From positions 62,001 to 126,000 of the forward strand of contig NZ_PVYW01000010.1 in assembly GCF_003001675.1 (NCBI RefSeq): a stretch of 64,000 nt of DNA, in the 5' to 3' direction. This stretch comes from Cohnella sp. SGD-V74. GTDB lineage: Bacteria; Bacillota; Bacilli; Paenibacillales; Paenibacillaceae. The notes beneath the pieces are model-generated. The model did no database searches, was not told where the DNA came from, and saw only the letters and a program-made list of their open reading frames with translations. Positions 7,569 through 15,756 of the stretch are shown here, piece by piece. Position numbers and translations under genes: made by a program. Positions within the stretch are counted from its first letter, which is position 1; each line of letters begins with the position of its first letter.

Positions 7569-8231
7569 ATGGAAAAAACAATCGGTTGTCTTCACGCCCA
7601 CCACTCCAATATCGGGCACATCGACCGGACGTTGGCGGGACTTGGAGCGGAGCTGCTGCACTATGTCGATCCCGGCCTGGTACGCCGGGACTCCCGGGAC
7701 CCGTCTTTTCGGCGGGAAGATGTCCGCAGGCGCGTCCGGGAACAGGTCGAGTGGATCGGGCACAGCGGCGCGGACGCGATCCTCATCACCTGTACCCAAT
7801 ATATCGCGGCGCTTCAGGAAGATCGTCCTTCGACGCCCGTTCCGGTCGTGGGCATCGATGAGCCTTTCTTCGATTCGGTATGCGGCTTCGAGGGGCCGCA
7901 GCTGCTGCTGTTCACGAATCGGGCGACGGTGGAAGGGACGATGGCGCGGCTGCAAGCGTACGCATCCGCAACGGGGCGGCGGCCTGATGTGGATGCGCGG
8001 GTATTGGATGGTCTATTCGACCTTGTGATGCGGGGAGAGCAGGAGCGGCATGATCGCGAGCTCTTCGAACGTATTCGGGAGCAAGCGGCATCCGAACCGG
8101 GCAAGAGACTGTCCGTTGCCCAATTGTCCATGACTGCCGCGGCGGACAGAGCCGGTTCCGAGCTGGGCGCCCCGATCGGCCATGCACTGGAGAGCCTGGC
8201 TGCTCGGATGAAAGAAACGCTCCGAAGGTAA
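7569..8231 (+). CDS. Asp/Glu racemase-like protein
   Basis: A 220-aa protein with the layout of the Asp/Glu/hydantoin racemase superfamily. The first half contains NIGH and ILITCTQYIAAL (about residues 73-84), where the Cys matches the second catalytic Cys position. PVPVVGIDEPFFDSVC follows, and the second half resembles LLLFTNRATVEG. The N-terminal catalytic Cys region reads IGCLHAHHSN, so a first Cys may be present but is displaced. Substrate and activity are uncertain. The gene is preceded by TACAAT (7530-7535) and lies upstream of rpiA on the same strand, with a separate TATAAT before rpiA. Confidence 0.55.
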   Translation: MEKTIGCLHAHHSNIGHIDRTLAGLGAELLHYVDPGLVRRDSRDPSFRREDVRRRVREQVEWIGHSGADAILITCTQYIAALQEDRPSTPVPVVGIDEPFFDSVCGFEGPQLLLFTNRATVEGTMARLQAYASATGRRPDVDARVLDGLFDLVMRGEQERHDRELFERIREQAASEPGKRLSVAQLSMTAAADRAGSELGAPIGHALESLAARMKETLRR

Positions 8232-8297
8232 ATCATGCTATAATAATGATCAGGCAATTGAGGGGTTCATTCACATTAATCGAAGCGAGGTTTGTTC

Positions 8298-8996
8298 ATG
8301 GCTTGGGAAAATAAAATCGCGACTACGCTGCAGTGGACGAAGGAAATTTCCAACAGGGAGCAGAAGGAAGCGGTTGCGGCGAAGATCGCCGAACGCGTGC
8401 GGGACGGGGACGTCATCGGCGTCGGTTCGGGCTCGACGTCGTACCTGGCGCTGCTGGCTATCAGCAAGAAGGTGAAGGAGCAGAAGCTGAACGTGCTGGC
8501 GATTCCGACGTCCCACGAAGTGTCGCTGACCTGTTCGATCATGGGGCTGCCGACCTCGACTCTGCTGAACGCGAGACCGGACTGGTATTTCGACGGCGCG
8601 GACGAGGTCGATCCTAACAAAAACCTGATCAAGGGCCGCGGAGGCGCGATGTTCGCGGAGAAGCTGGTCATGAAGAGCGCTCCCGAGAGCTATATTCTCG
8701 TCGACTCCTCGAAGTTCGTCTCTTACCTGGGGGAGAAGTTCGCTGCGCCGATCGAGTTCGATCCCCGCGCGGTGAATTTGGTCGAGACGGAGTTGGCCAA
8801 GCTGGGCGTTAAAGACGTGCAGATGCGGATGGCGGTAGCCAAGGACGGCCCGGTCATTACCGAGGCCGGCAACTTGATTTTGGACGTGCGGTTCAACAAA
8901 ATCGAGGACGGCTACGAGAAAGAGATCAAGTCGATTCCGGGCGTCATCGAATCCGGCCTGTTCATCGGCTACAACCCGGAGATTCTGACGACCTAA
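8298..8996 (+). CDS. rpiA: Ribose-5-phosphate isomerase A
   Basis: A 232-aa RpiA interconverting ribose 5-phosphate and ribulose 5-phosphate in the pentose phosphate pathway. Key motifs are GVGSGSTSYLAL (about residues 37-48), PTSHEVSL, the catalytic-base DGADEVDPNKNLIKGRGGA (about residues 92-110) and a C-terminal PGVIESGLF. ATG 8298 is taken over the in-frame TTG at 8292 because of the upstream GCGAGG. A TATAAT at 8239-8244 provides its own promoter. The following gene has a similar leader (CGAAGCGAGG...TTCATGG). Confidence 0.93.
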   Translation: MAWENKIATTLQWTKEISNREQKEAVAAKIAERVRDGDVIGVGSGSTSYLALLAISKKVKEQKLNVLAIPTSHEVSLTCSIMGLPTSTLLNARPDWYFDGADEVDPNKNLIKGRGGAMFAEKLVMKSAPESYILVDSSKFVSYLGEKFAAPIEFDPRAVNLVETELAKLGVKDVQMRMAVAKDGPVITEAGNLILDVRFNKIEDGYEKEIKSIPGVIESGLFIGYNPEILTT

Positions 8997-9044
8997 AGCC
9001 GGAGCAGGGCGAACGAGACCATTGTCGAAGCGAGGAGTCTGTTC

Positions 9045-10067
9045 ATGGGCGCAAGAGAGATTACGGTTCCGACCGATCTGTGCGATACCGCCGGAAGGCT
9101 GTCCCCGGATAGCGTCGGCTGGGCGAGGCATCCGATTATTCGTTCCAACGTCGCCGGGAGTCCCCTTCGCAAGAAGAAATGGAACTATTGGTGCGTCACG
9201 AGCCCCGAGCTGCTGTTTTCCGTCACGATCTCTCATCTGGATTATGCGGCGGTTCTGTTCGTTTACGCGCTGAATTTGAGGACGCTGCGTTTTCGGGAGA
9301 AGACAGTGCTTGCGCCTTTCGGAATCGGCTGTCGGATGCCCGATGAGGTGAACGCTTCGGTTCGTTACGACGGCAAGGAGCTGGCGATATCGTTCGAAGA
9401 GCTTGGGAACGCGACGAGAATCAAGGTGGAGGCTCCGAATTTCGGAGGCCGAGGCCGGGCTCTGTCCGCGGATCTGCTCGTTCGCCGACCGGAAGGGCAC
9501 GAGACCCTGAACGTAGTCGTGCCTTGGAGCAAGACGCGGTATCAGTTCACTTCCAAGCAGGAGGCGCTGCCCGCCCAAGGACAGGTCCGTTGGGAAGAAG
9601 AGACGTACGAGCTGTCGGAAGACGAGTCGTTCGGCTGTCTGGACTTCGGCAGAGGCAAGTGGCCTTACCGCGCGAACTGGAACTGGGCGGCGGCTTCCGG
9701 CAGATCGACCGGGGGCCGTACGGTGGGCCTGAACCTCGGCGGACAGTGGACGGACGGAACCGGCCAGACGGAGAACGGGTTCGTCGTGGACGGACGACTG
9801 TCCAAAATCCATGAAGACATCGTCTGGACGTACGATCGCGGCCGCTACATGGACCCTTGGACGCTTCGGACGGCGGGCTCGAACCGGGTGTCGCTCGTCT
9901 TCGAGCCGCTGTTCGAGAGAACAGCGAAGACGAACGCGCTGATTATCCGGTCGGAAGTCCATCAGATGATCGGAACGTTCCGGGGCAGCCTCGTCGCCGA
10001 CGACGGGGAGACGATCGAGATCGACGGACTCCTCGGCTGGGCGGAGGATCATTCGGCCAGTTGGTGA
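9045..10067 (+). CDS. DUF2804 domain-containing protein
   Basis: A 340-aa DUF2804 protein, a family of lipocalin-like beta-barrel proteins of unknown function found in bacteria and trypanosomatids. Family-like features are the basic RKKKWNYWCVTSPELLFSVTISHLDY segment (about residues 42-67), the aromatic-rich GKWPYRANWNWAAASG (about residues 205-220) and GRTVGLNLGGQWTDGTG. No signal peptide or membrane segment is visible, so it is likely cytosolic. It is 48 bp from rpiA and probably co-transcribed. It ends at a terminator at 10107-10146. No function is assigned. Confidence 0.85.
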   Translation: MGAREITVPTDLCDTAGRLSPDSVGWARHPIIRSNVAGSPLRKKKWNYWCVTSPELLFSVTISHLDYAAVLFVYALNLRTLRFREKTVLAPFGIGCRMPDEVNASVRYDGKELAISFEELGNATRIKVEAPNFGGRGRALSADLLVRRPEGHETLNVVVPWSKTRYQFTSKQEALPAQGQVRWEEETYELSEDESFGCLDFGRGKWPYRANWNWAAASGRSTGGRTVGLNLGGQWTDGTGQTENGFVVDGRLSKIHEDIVWTYDRGRYMDPWTLRTAGSNRVSLVFEPLFERTAKTNALIIRSEVHQMIGTFRGSLVADDGETIEIDGLLGWAEDHSASW

Positions 10068-10106
10068 TATTTTCGCAAACGCATGAACCTTATATTCCGA
10101 CACAGC

Positions 10107-10146
10107 AAGCCGACTCCGATGAACGACAGGGTCGGCTTATTTGTTT
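10107..10146 (+). terminator. Terminator after DUF2804 gene
   Basis: AAGCCGAC (10107-10114) pairs with GTCGGCTT (10131-10138), followed by a T-rich stretch (ATTTGTTTT). Confidence 0.75.
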
Positions 10147-10169
10147 TCACTGGAGGCGTTGAATCGTTC

Positions 10170-10862
10170 ATGAAAAGGAAAATCGCATTCGCAGCGTTGG
10201 CGCTATCTCTGATAGCGGCTGCAACGGCGGTCGCCAGCGACTCGCTTAAGTACAAGGACATGCCTGTAAGGAAGTTGATCTGGAACGGGAAACCTGTGCA
10301 GAGCAAGGATGTTCCGGTCGTCGTGATGGACGGTCGAGCGATGATCCCTGCGTATTTGTTGCGATCCGTCGGATATTCCGTTACCTCTTCGGGCGATAAG
10401 GTTGTTGTGGAGTCGGAGGACAGGGATCGGAAATACTTAAACAATATAGGGATATTGAACTCGTTCAACAAGCTGCTAACGGGGCTGAGAGAGTTGGACG
10501 GAGATCTCTTATTGACTGCTGTCGGGCGACAAACGGATGGAGGGGAAATTGGCAAAGAGACTGTAAAAGAGATTAATGAACGGATGAACGCTTTGCAGCA
10601 GGAGTATGCGGAAAAATCCAAACGGTTGGATGAACTCATGCCGATCATTGACTATCCGAGCGCCATCCCTAACGGATCTGCTGAAACCATGAATTTATAT
10701 CGGCAAACGGTCGAGAGTTGGACGAAGTACGCGGCGTCAGGCTCCGAAGAAGATTTGAACGGGTTTCTATCGCTCCTTCGAGAAGCACAGCGAGCGCTTA
10801 AGTCTGCTCAACTGGCCGTTGACGATTACGCCAACAAGAACTTTGCAAAACTAGAGCAGTGA
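10170..10862 (+). CDS. Secreted stalk-domain protein (copper amine oxidase N-like)
   Basis: A 230-aa protein with a clear signal peptide (MKRKIAFAALALSLIAAATAVAS, cleavage after AVAS). The next segment, IWNGKPVQSKDVPVVVMDGRAMIPAYLLRSVGYSV, is the stalk/copper amine oxidase N-terminal-like repeat common in Paenibacillaceae exported proteins. The C-terminal half is helical and charged (about residues 110-225). The ATG at 10170 directly precedes the signal peptide and is chosen over 10083. Its role is probably cell-surface. No enzyme domain is seen. A terminator follows. Confidence 0.75.
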   Translation: MKRKIAFAALALSLIAAATAVASDSLKYKDMPVRKLIWNGKPVQSKDVPVVVMDGRAMIPAYLLRSVGYSVTSSGDKVVVESEDRDRKYLNNIGILNSFNKLLTGLRELDGDLLLTAVGRQTDGGEIGKETVKEINERMNALQQEYAEKSKRLDELMPIIDYPSAIPNGSAETMNLYRQTVESWTKYAASGSEEDLNGFLSLLREAQRALKSAQLAVDDYANKNFAKLEQ

Positions 10863-10894
10863 GGTCTATCGAAAAAAATACCGTATATGCAACA

Positions 10895-10940
10895 GACCCG
10901 GCTCCGCTCCCCAATTGGACGCAAGCCGGGTTCTTTTTTT
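10895..10940 (+). terminator. Terminator after stalk-domain gene
   Basis: ACCCGGC (10896-10902) pairs with GCCGGGT (10925-10931), followed by seven T (10934-10940). It abuts the stop codon of the convergent tetR gene. Confidence 0.8.
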
Positions 10941-11595
10941 ACGACCGATTCCGCAAGTAATCCAAAATCATCCGCTGCAAGATTTCAAGCTGCCGTTCCG
11001 CTTCGAGATCCGACACGAACGTAAGGATGTTGTTCTGAAGCGACAGCTTCCGTGAGAAAATGCCGAATACGTTAATGATCGTCGTTAACGTCTCGGCGAC
11101 AGGAACGTCGGAACGGATCGAGCCGTCACGTTGGCCTTCCTGGATGATCTTGCTGTATTCGCGCGACGTTGCCCGGTAAATCTCGTTAAAGCTCTCGATG
11201 TCCTCCAGCGGTTCCAGAGAATGCGCCGCGTAGCTCTCGAAATCCTCCATGAACTTGATGTTCGGATTGTCCGGCCGCTTCACGTCGGCGATGAAATAAT
11301 CCATCAGCCGTTCGATTTTCTCCAGCGCCGTTCCCGGCTCCTCGGTCACCTTCCGGAAAGCTTCGAACGTCAGTTCCGTCCGTTTGGCCGCGACGGCGAC
11401 GACCAGCTTCTCCTTTTTCGGGAAATACCGGAACAAAGTAGCGATGCCGATATTCGCCTCCTTGGCGACATCCTGCATCGTCGTTTTCTCGATTCCCTTC
11501 TGGACGAATACGGTCGTAGCGGCGTCTACGATAGCGATTGCGCGCTGTTCCTTACCGTCGTTTCTCTCCTGCTGATACCTCGATTTCGGATCCAT
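10939..11595 (-). CDS. TetR-family transcriptional regulator
   Basis: A 218-aa TetR/AcrR regulator. The N-terminal HTH (about residues 18-65) includes IVDAATTVFVQKGIEKTTMQDVAKEA and IGIATLFRYFPKKEKLV. The C-terminal ligand-binding part is helical and of unassigned class. It is divergent from the SDR/flavoprotein/SRPBCC operon, and two palindromes lie in the 315-bp gap, so it most likely represses that operon and itself. The inducer is probably a substrate of the operon. Confidence 0.9.
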   Translation of the reverse strand: MDPKSRYQQERNDGKEQRAIAIVDAATTVFVQKGIEKTTMQDVAKEANIGIATLFRYFPKKEKLVVAVAAKRTELTFEAFRKVTEEPGTALEKIERLMDYFIADVKRPDNPNIKFMEDFESYAAHSLEPLEDIESFNEIYRATSREYSKIIQEGQRDGSIRSDVPVAETLTTIINVFGIFSRKLSLQNNILTFVSDLEAERQLEILQRMILDYLRNRS

Positions 11596-11624
11596 TTCCG
11601 CTCAAACCTTCCCTGTCGACTCAA

Positions 11625-11670
11625 ACTCAACGTATGAGTAATTATAAGCGTTCGCCCTCTTCCAGCTCAA
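11625..11670 (-). promoter_or_regulatory. tetR promoter with palindrome
   Basis: On the minus strand TTGAGC (11665-11670), an 18-nt spacer and TATAAT (11641-11646) form the tetR promoter. ACTCA-N5-TGAGT (11625-11639) lies at the start-site region and could be an autoregulatory operator. The rest of the gap (11734-11895) shows no clear structure. Confidence 0.55.
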
Positions 11671-11676
11671 GGAGGG

Positions 11677-11733
11677 TTTGAATTCTTTCTTATCAATGAT
11701 ATAATATGAATCATAGTGATAGTTTAACTATCA
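11677..11733 (+). promoter_or_regulatory. SDR operon promoter with TetR-type operator
   Basis: TTTGAA (11677-11682), a 17-nt spacer and TATAAT (11700-11705) form a plus-strand promoter. TGATAGTT-T-AACTATCA (11717-11733) is a perfect 8-bp-arm palindrome just downstream of the predicted start, the classic position for a repressor roadblock. The transcript would carry about 190 nt of leader before the SDR start. Confidence 0.7.
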
Positions 11734-11910
11734 TTATCTCGAGAGTTCATGAACGAATCGGGAGACGGGAGGCGATCGGCACATCGGAGGCGGTATCGTT
11801 CAACGGTTTCGCCGCGAAGGGAAAGCGTTTCCAATATTGGGTTGCGTGCAGACAAGCCATTCACGATTCGAAAATACAAGCAGCATGACAAACAAAGGAG
11901 ATGCGTAAAC

Positions 11911-12663
11911 ATGGGAGTACTGGACAACAAAGTAGCGATCGTAACGGGCGCAGGCAGCGGCATGGGGCGCGAAGAGGCGCTGTTGTTCGCGAGGGAAGGC
12001 GCCACCGTCGTCGCTACCGATATCAACGAGACTGCCGTGCAGAATGTCCTCAAGGAGATTGAAGCGGAAGGAGGTCAAGGAATCGCCTTCGCCCATAACG
12101 TGTCCTCCGAGGAAGAGTGGAAGCGGGTCGTGGACGCCGTCGTCGGCAAGTACGGCAAAGTGGACGTCCTCGTCAACAACGCGGGCATTTCGCTGGCGGC
12201 CGGACTTCTGGAGACGACGATCGAGCAATGGAACAAGGTCATGAACATCAACTTGACCAGCGTGTTTCTCGGCATGAAATATGTCATTCCGCACATGCAG
12301 GCGAACAAAGGCGGATCGATTGTCAACATCTCCTCTATTGCCGGTCTGACCGGAAGCAGCGGCGCGGGCGCGTATACGGCGTCGAAAGGCGGCGTGCGCA
12401 TGCTGACGAAAGCGGCGGCGGTCGACTTCGGCAAGGACAACATCCGCGTCAACTCCGTGCATCCGGGCTTTATTGAGACGCCGATGAGCGCCGAGTTCGT
12501 CAACAACGAACAGATGCTGCAATGGTTCCTGATGCAGACCGCGCTGCCGAGAGTCGGCCAAGCGTCCGAAGTCGCGCAAGCGGTGCTGTTCCTGGCTTCC
12601 GACGCGTCGTCCTACCTGACCGGAATCGAGCTGCCCGTCGACGGCGGCGTCACCGCAAAATAA
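11911..12663 (+). CDS. Short-chain dehydrogenase/reductase (operon gene 1)
   Basis: A 250-aa classical SDR. The cofactor motif is TGAGSGMG (about residues 12-19), and VTDI/ATDINETA after strand 2 suggests NAD(H). NNAGISLA, the catalytic Ser in ISSIAG and YTASKGG (YxxxK), and PGFIETPM are present. ATG 11911 follows AAAGGAG with 10-nt spacing; the longer frame from 11749 runs through the operator. It is the first gene of an operon with a KstD-like flavoprotein and an SRPBCC protein, under TetR control. It probably oxidises or reduces a cyclic alcohol or ketone (steroid- or terpenoid-like). Confidence 0.92.
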   Translation: MGVLDNKVAIVTGAGSGMGREEALLFAREGATVVATDINETAVQNVLKEIEAEGGQGIAFAHNVSSEEEWKRVVDAVVGKYGKVDVLVNNAGISLAAGLLETTIEQWNKVMNINLTSVFLGMKYVIPHMQANKGGSIVNISSIAGLTGSSGAGAYTASKGGVRMLTKAAAVDFGKDNIRVNSVHPGFIETPMSAEFVNNEQMLQWFLMQTALPRVGQASEVAQAVLFLASDASSYLTGIELPVDGGVTAK

Positions 12664-12694
12664 CGAACCCCGACAGCGAGAGGAGACGATGCAA

Positions 12695-14338
12695 ATGCCA
12701 GCGAATAAGCCGAAGCAATGGGACCGCGAAGTGGACGTAGTCGTAATGGGGACAGGGGGAGCGGCGCTCGTGTCCGCGATATTGGCCCACGACCAGGGCG
12801 CGAAGGTGCTGATTATCGAGAAAGCGGATCAGATCGGCGGAACGACCGCCTTTTCCGGAGGCGTGCCGTGGATTCCGATGAACCGCTATATGAAGGAAGC
12901 GGGCATCGAGGACTCGCGGGAGGAGGCGCTGAAGTACGCCAAGCGTCTGACCGGAGGCAAGGAACCGGACCCCGAGCTGGTCGAGACGTTCATCGACAAC
13001 GGCTACAAAATGATCGACTATCTGTACGAGCATACGCCGGTCAGATTTTCGATTCCGAAAGGGTATCCCGAGTACTACGCGACTCTGCCCGGGGGCAAGC
13101 CGACGGGCGGACGCTCGCTCGATCCGGTGCCGTTCGACATGAACCAGATCGGGGAGTGGGCGTACAAGGTGCGCAACAATCCGGCTTTCCCGCCTCTGAC
13201 GCTGGAGGAGGGAGGAGCGGTTGGCGGCATAGACTTCGTGAAGATCGCGGAACGGATGGAAAATAACATCGTGACGATGGGACGTTCCTTGATCGCTTCG
13301 CTGTTCAAGGCGGCGCTCGATCGCGGCATCGAGACGTTGACCGGAACGCCGGGCAAGGAGCTTGTCCTGAACGACGCGGGCGAAGTGATCGGTCTCGTCG
13401 CCGAGCAAGGCGATTCCAAGCTGTACATCGGCGCGCGCAAAGGGGTCATTCTCGCTTCCGGCGGCTTCGAATGGAATAAGGAGCTCGTGAAGGCTTTCTT
13501 GAAGGCCGAGGTCACGCATCCGCTCTCTCCGGCGGGCAACGACGGGGACGGCCTTGTCATGGCGATGGAGGCGGGAGCGGCGCTGGCCAACATGAGCGAG
13601 GCGTGGTGGTATCCGGCGATGCAGGACCCGACGTTCGAGTACGAGGATCGCGTCCTCAATCAGCTCGGAGGGGGACGCATGGGTCCCAACAGCATCATTG
13701 TCAATCGCCATGGGAAACGTTTCGTCCATGAGGGCGTGACGTACAACGATATGCCGAAGGCGTTCTACGAGTATGATCCGGTCGCTTTGGAGTGGCCGAA
13801 CGAGCCTCCGGTGTGGATGATTTTCGACCAGCAGCTGAAGGATCGCACGATGATCGTGACGATGATGCCGGGCGAAGACGCTCCCGATTGGGTGGACCGA
13901 GCGGACAATCTTCGGGATCTGGCCGCCAAGATCGGGGTCGACCCGGACGGGCTGGAGCAGACGGTCGCCAGATGGAACGAGAACGTGCGTCAAGGCGCGG
14001 ACCCGGACTTCGGCAGAGGGACGACCTTCTTCGAAAACCTCGGCGGCGGAGGAGGCAATTCGGAAGCGAACCTCGGGACGATCGAGCAGGCTCCTTTCTA
14101 CGCGCTTCCGGTATACGCCGGAACATTGGGTACGAACGGCGGCCCTCGCATCAACGCCGACGGGCAAGTGATCAGCTTGCGGGGCAAACCGATTGCGGGA
14201 CTGTACGCTGCGGGCAACGCTTCGATGGGCATCATGGGGCAAGCGTACGCCAGCGCGGGCGGGACGCTCGGACCGGGAATGACGATGGGTTACTTGGCGG
14301 GAATCGCGGCGGGACGTTCGGTGTCGAGGGAGATTTGA
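12695..14338 (+). CDS. KstD-like FAD-dependent dehydrogenase (operon gene 2)
   Basis: About 547 aa, of the fumarate-reductase/3-ketosteroid delta-1-dehydrogenase flavoprotein class. The dinucleotide-binding motif MGTGGAALVSAI lies near residues 18-29, followed by IEKADQIGGTTAFSGG. KstD-like signs are YPEYYATLPGGKPTGGRS, RFVHEGVTYNDMP, and near the C-terminus a Tyr followed four residues later by Gly (Tyr518/Gly522, AYASAGGT) before the FAD-binding GPGMTMGYLAG. These match the catalytic Tyr/Gly of characterised KstD. The ATG at 12689 is only 3 nt from AGGAG, so ATG 12695 is preferred. The substrate is inferred to be a cyclic 3-keto compound. Confidence 0.85.
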   Translation: MPANKPKQWDREVDVVVMGTGGAALVSAILAHDQGAKVLIIEKADQIGGTTAFSGGVPWIPMNRYMKEAGIEDSREEALKYAKRLTGGKEPDPELVETFIDNGYKMIDYLYEHTPVRFSIPKGYPEYYATLPGGKPTGGRSLDPVPFDMNQIGEWAYKVRNNPAFPPLTLEEGGAVGGIDFVKIAERMENNIVTMGRSLIASLFKAALDRGIETLTGTPGKELVLNDAGEVIGLVAEQGDSKLYIGARKGVILASGGFEWNKELVKAFLKAEVTHPLSPAGNDGDGLVMAMEAGAALANMSEAWWYPAMQDPTFEYEDRVLNQLGGGRMGPNSIIVNRHGKRFVHEGVTYNDMPKAFYEYDPVALEWPNEPPVWMIFDQQLKDRTMIVTMMPGEDAPDWVDRADNLRDLAAKIGVDPDGLEQTVARWNENVRQGADPDFGRGTTFFENLGGGGGNSEANLGTIEQAPFYALPVYAGTLGTNGGPRINADGQVISLRGKPIAGLYAAGNASMGIMGQAYASAGGTLGPGMTMGYLAGIAAGRSVSREI

Positions 14339-14458
14339 GGTCGGACGAGGATACGCGAGGGAACTGACTGATTGAACTTGGTCGCCAGACGAGGAAGAGT
14401 GAGGGGCAATAGACAGATCTGACCTGACCGTCAGACGAGAAAAAGGAGTTGAACCGTT

Positions 14459-14914
14459 ATGCCAAACGGAATTCATACGATAGAGCTTCCTGTCGCGATC
14501 GATAGGATATGGGACTTTGTCAGCGATATGAACAAGTGGGCGCCGCTTGTACCAGGTTACATCGAGCACGAAATTCTGAGCGAGCGCCAATCCACATGGG
14601 CTTTCAAGGGCGATCTTGGCTTTATGAAGAAAACGGTCAAGCTGAAGATCGACATCAAGGAGTGGCTCGAGCCGACGAAAGTAACGTTCGACCTGTCGGG
14701 ACTGTCCGACAACTTCGGGGGCAACGGGTATTTCGAGGCGGAGGCTGTGAACGCCAATACGACTAAAATGACCGGTTACCTGGACATTACGGCTAAAGGC
14801 GCGATGGGACCGATGGTCAACTCGATTCTCAAGTCGTTCGTGCCGAAGACGGCTCAGGAGCTCTCCGAAGCGATCGCCGGACGGATCGAGGAAATCGAGA
14901 ACGTCAGAGCATAA
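14459..14914 (+). CDS. SRPBCC/CoxG-like protein (operon gene 3)
   Basis: A 151-aa START-like helix-grip protein of the CoxG/polyketide cyclase group. The segment IELPVAIDRIWDFVSDMNKWAPLVPGYIEHEIL (residues 7-39) is the family's opening beta-alpha unit. The C-terminal long helix is rich in Glu. Such proteins bind hydrophobic ligands or help load enzymes; no catalytic residues can be assigned. AAGGAG precedes the ATG. The gap of 120 bp to the flavoprotein gene has no promoter or terminator, so it is likely in the same operon, which ends at 14917-14951. Confidence 0.85.
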   Translation: MPNGIHTIELPVAIDRIWDFVSDMNKWAPLVPGYIEHEILSERQSTWAFKGDLGFMKKTVKLKIDIKEWLEPTKVTFDLSGLSDNFGGNGYFEAEAVNANTTKMTGYLDITAKGAMGPMVNSILKSFVPKTAQELSEAIAGRIEEIENVRA

Positions 14915-14916
14915 AC

Positions 14917-14951
14917 GAAAGGCGCCGTTCCGGCAGGGGACGGCGCTTTTC
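14917..14951 (+). terminator. Terminator of the TetR-controlled operon
   Basis: GAAAGGCGCCGT (14917-14928) pairs with ACGGCGCTTTTC (14940-14951), a 12-bp stem ending in a short T run. Confidence 0.85.
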
Positions 14952-15031
14952 GTGTGGGGAAGGGAGGGCGGCGAACAGCTAACGTTCCGCCAGACCGTCG
15001 AAGCGCCCCGCCCCTACCCTTTTAGCCAGAG

Positions 15032-15745
15032 TCACGCCTCGTAGTGGACGAGATACGGCTGAAGCGCCGTATTGTAGTAGCCGACGCTGTACTCGGCGAC
15101 GTCGCCCGAAGGCTCGCGGGAGTAGCGGGAGCGTCTCAGCAGATGCGTGCCCGGCTCCAGCTTCAGCAGCTCGGCGACGCGGGCGGGAGCGATCGCGATC
15201 TCGAAATGGTCGCGAAATTTCGCCAGCGCGATCTCCTGCTCCTCCAGCAAGCCGTACAACGATTGCTCATCCGAATCAAAGGCCGCTACGTCGCCCGTGC
15301 GCGAAGTCAAATAGTGCGTGTAATGGATATACGGCACATCGTCGAGGAAGTACAAGCGTTCGATGCATACGCACCGGTCCCCGAACAGCCGATAAGGCTC
15401 TGAGCCTTCTTCGTTGCGAACCGTCTCAGCCTGGAGCAGCCGCTTGCGAATGCGGTGGCCGTCCTCGACGAGAATTTCGGTGAAGCTTTTCTGCTTGGAC
15501 AGCCTGGAGGTGGACGTGTTGCGCAGCACCTTCGTGCCTTTGCCGCTGCCTTTCTCCAGATAGCCTTCTTGCACGAGCTCCTGAATTGCGTTGCGCACCG
15601 TAATTTTGCTGACCTCGAATTCCTGCTCCAGCTGAGGCTCCGAAGGGATCAGTTCCCCGAGCGGATAGACGCCGTGCAGAATGCGGTCCTTAATCATATT
15701 TTTGATTTGTTGGTATAGCGGTTTCCGATCCCGTGACAAGGCCAT
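15032..15745 (-). CDS. GntR-family regulator with UTRA domain
   Basis: A 237-aa HutC-subfamily regulator. The winged helix spans residues 8-75 (PLYQQIKNMIKDRILHGVYPLGELIPSE, then SKITVRNAIQELVQEGYL). The C-terminal UTRA effector domain (about residues 95-235) typically binds a sugar phosphate or amino sugar derivative. It is the last gene of the minus-strand deacetylase-dgaE-dgaF-kinase operon and most likely regulates it through the 28-bp palindrome at 19751-19778. Confidence 0.92.
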   Translation of the reverse strand: MALSRDRKPLYQQIKNMIKDRILHGVYPLGELIPSEPQLEQEFEVSKITVRNAIQELVQEGYLEKGSGKGTKVLRNTSTSRLSKQKSFTEILVEDGHRIRKRLLQAETVRNEEGSEPYRLFGDRCVCIERLYFLDDVPYIHYTHYLTSRTGDVAAFDSDEQSLYGLLEEQEIALAKFRDHFEIAIAPARVAELLKLEPGTHLLRRSRYSREPSGDVAEYSVGYYNTALQPYLVHYEA

Positions 15746-15756
15746 AGCGGAATATC

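Noticed and set aside
8271..10103. Minus-strand open frame of 610 codons opposite rpiA and DUF2804
   Set aside because: Arg/Pro/His-rich composition typical of the reverse frame of G+C-rich genes; both plus-strand genes are recognised families.
12650..14590. Minus-strand open frame of 646 codons
   Set aside because: Antisense shadow of the KstD-like gene, with no recognisable domain.
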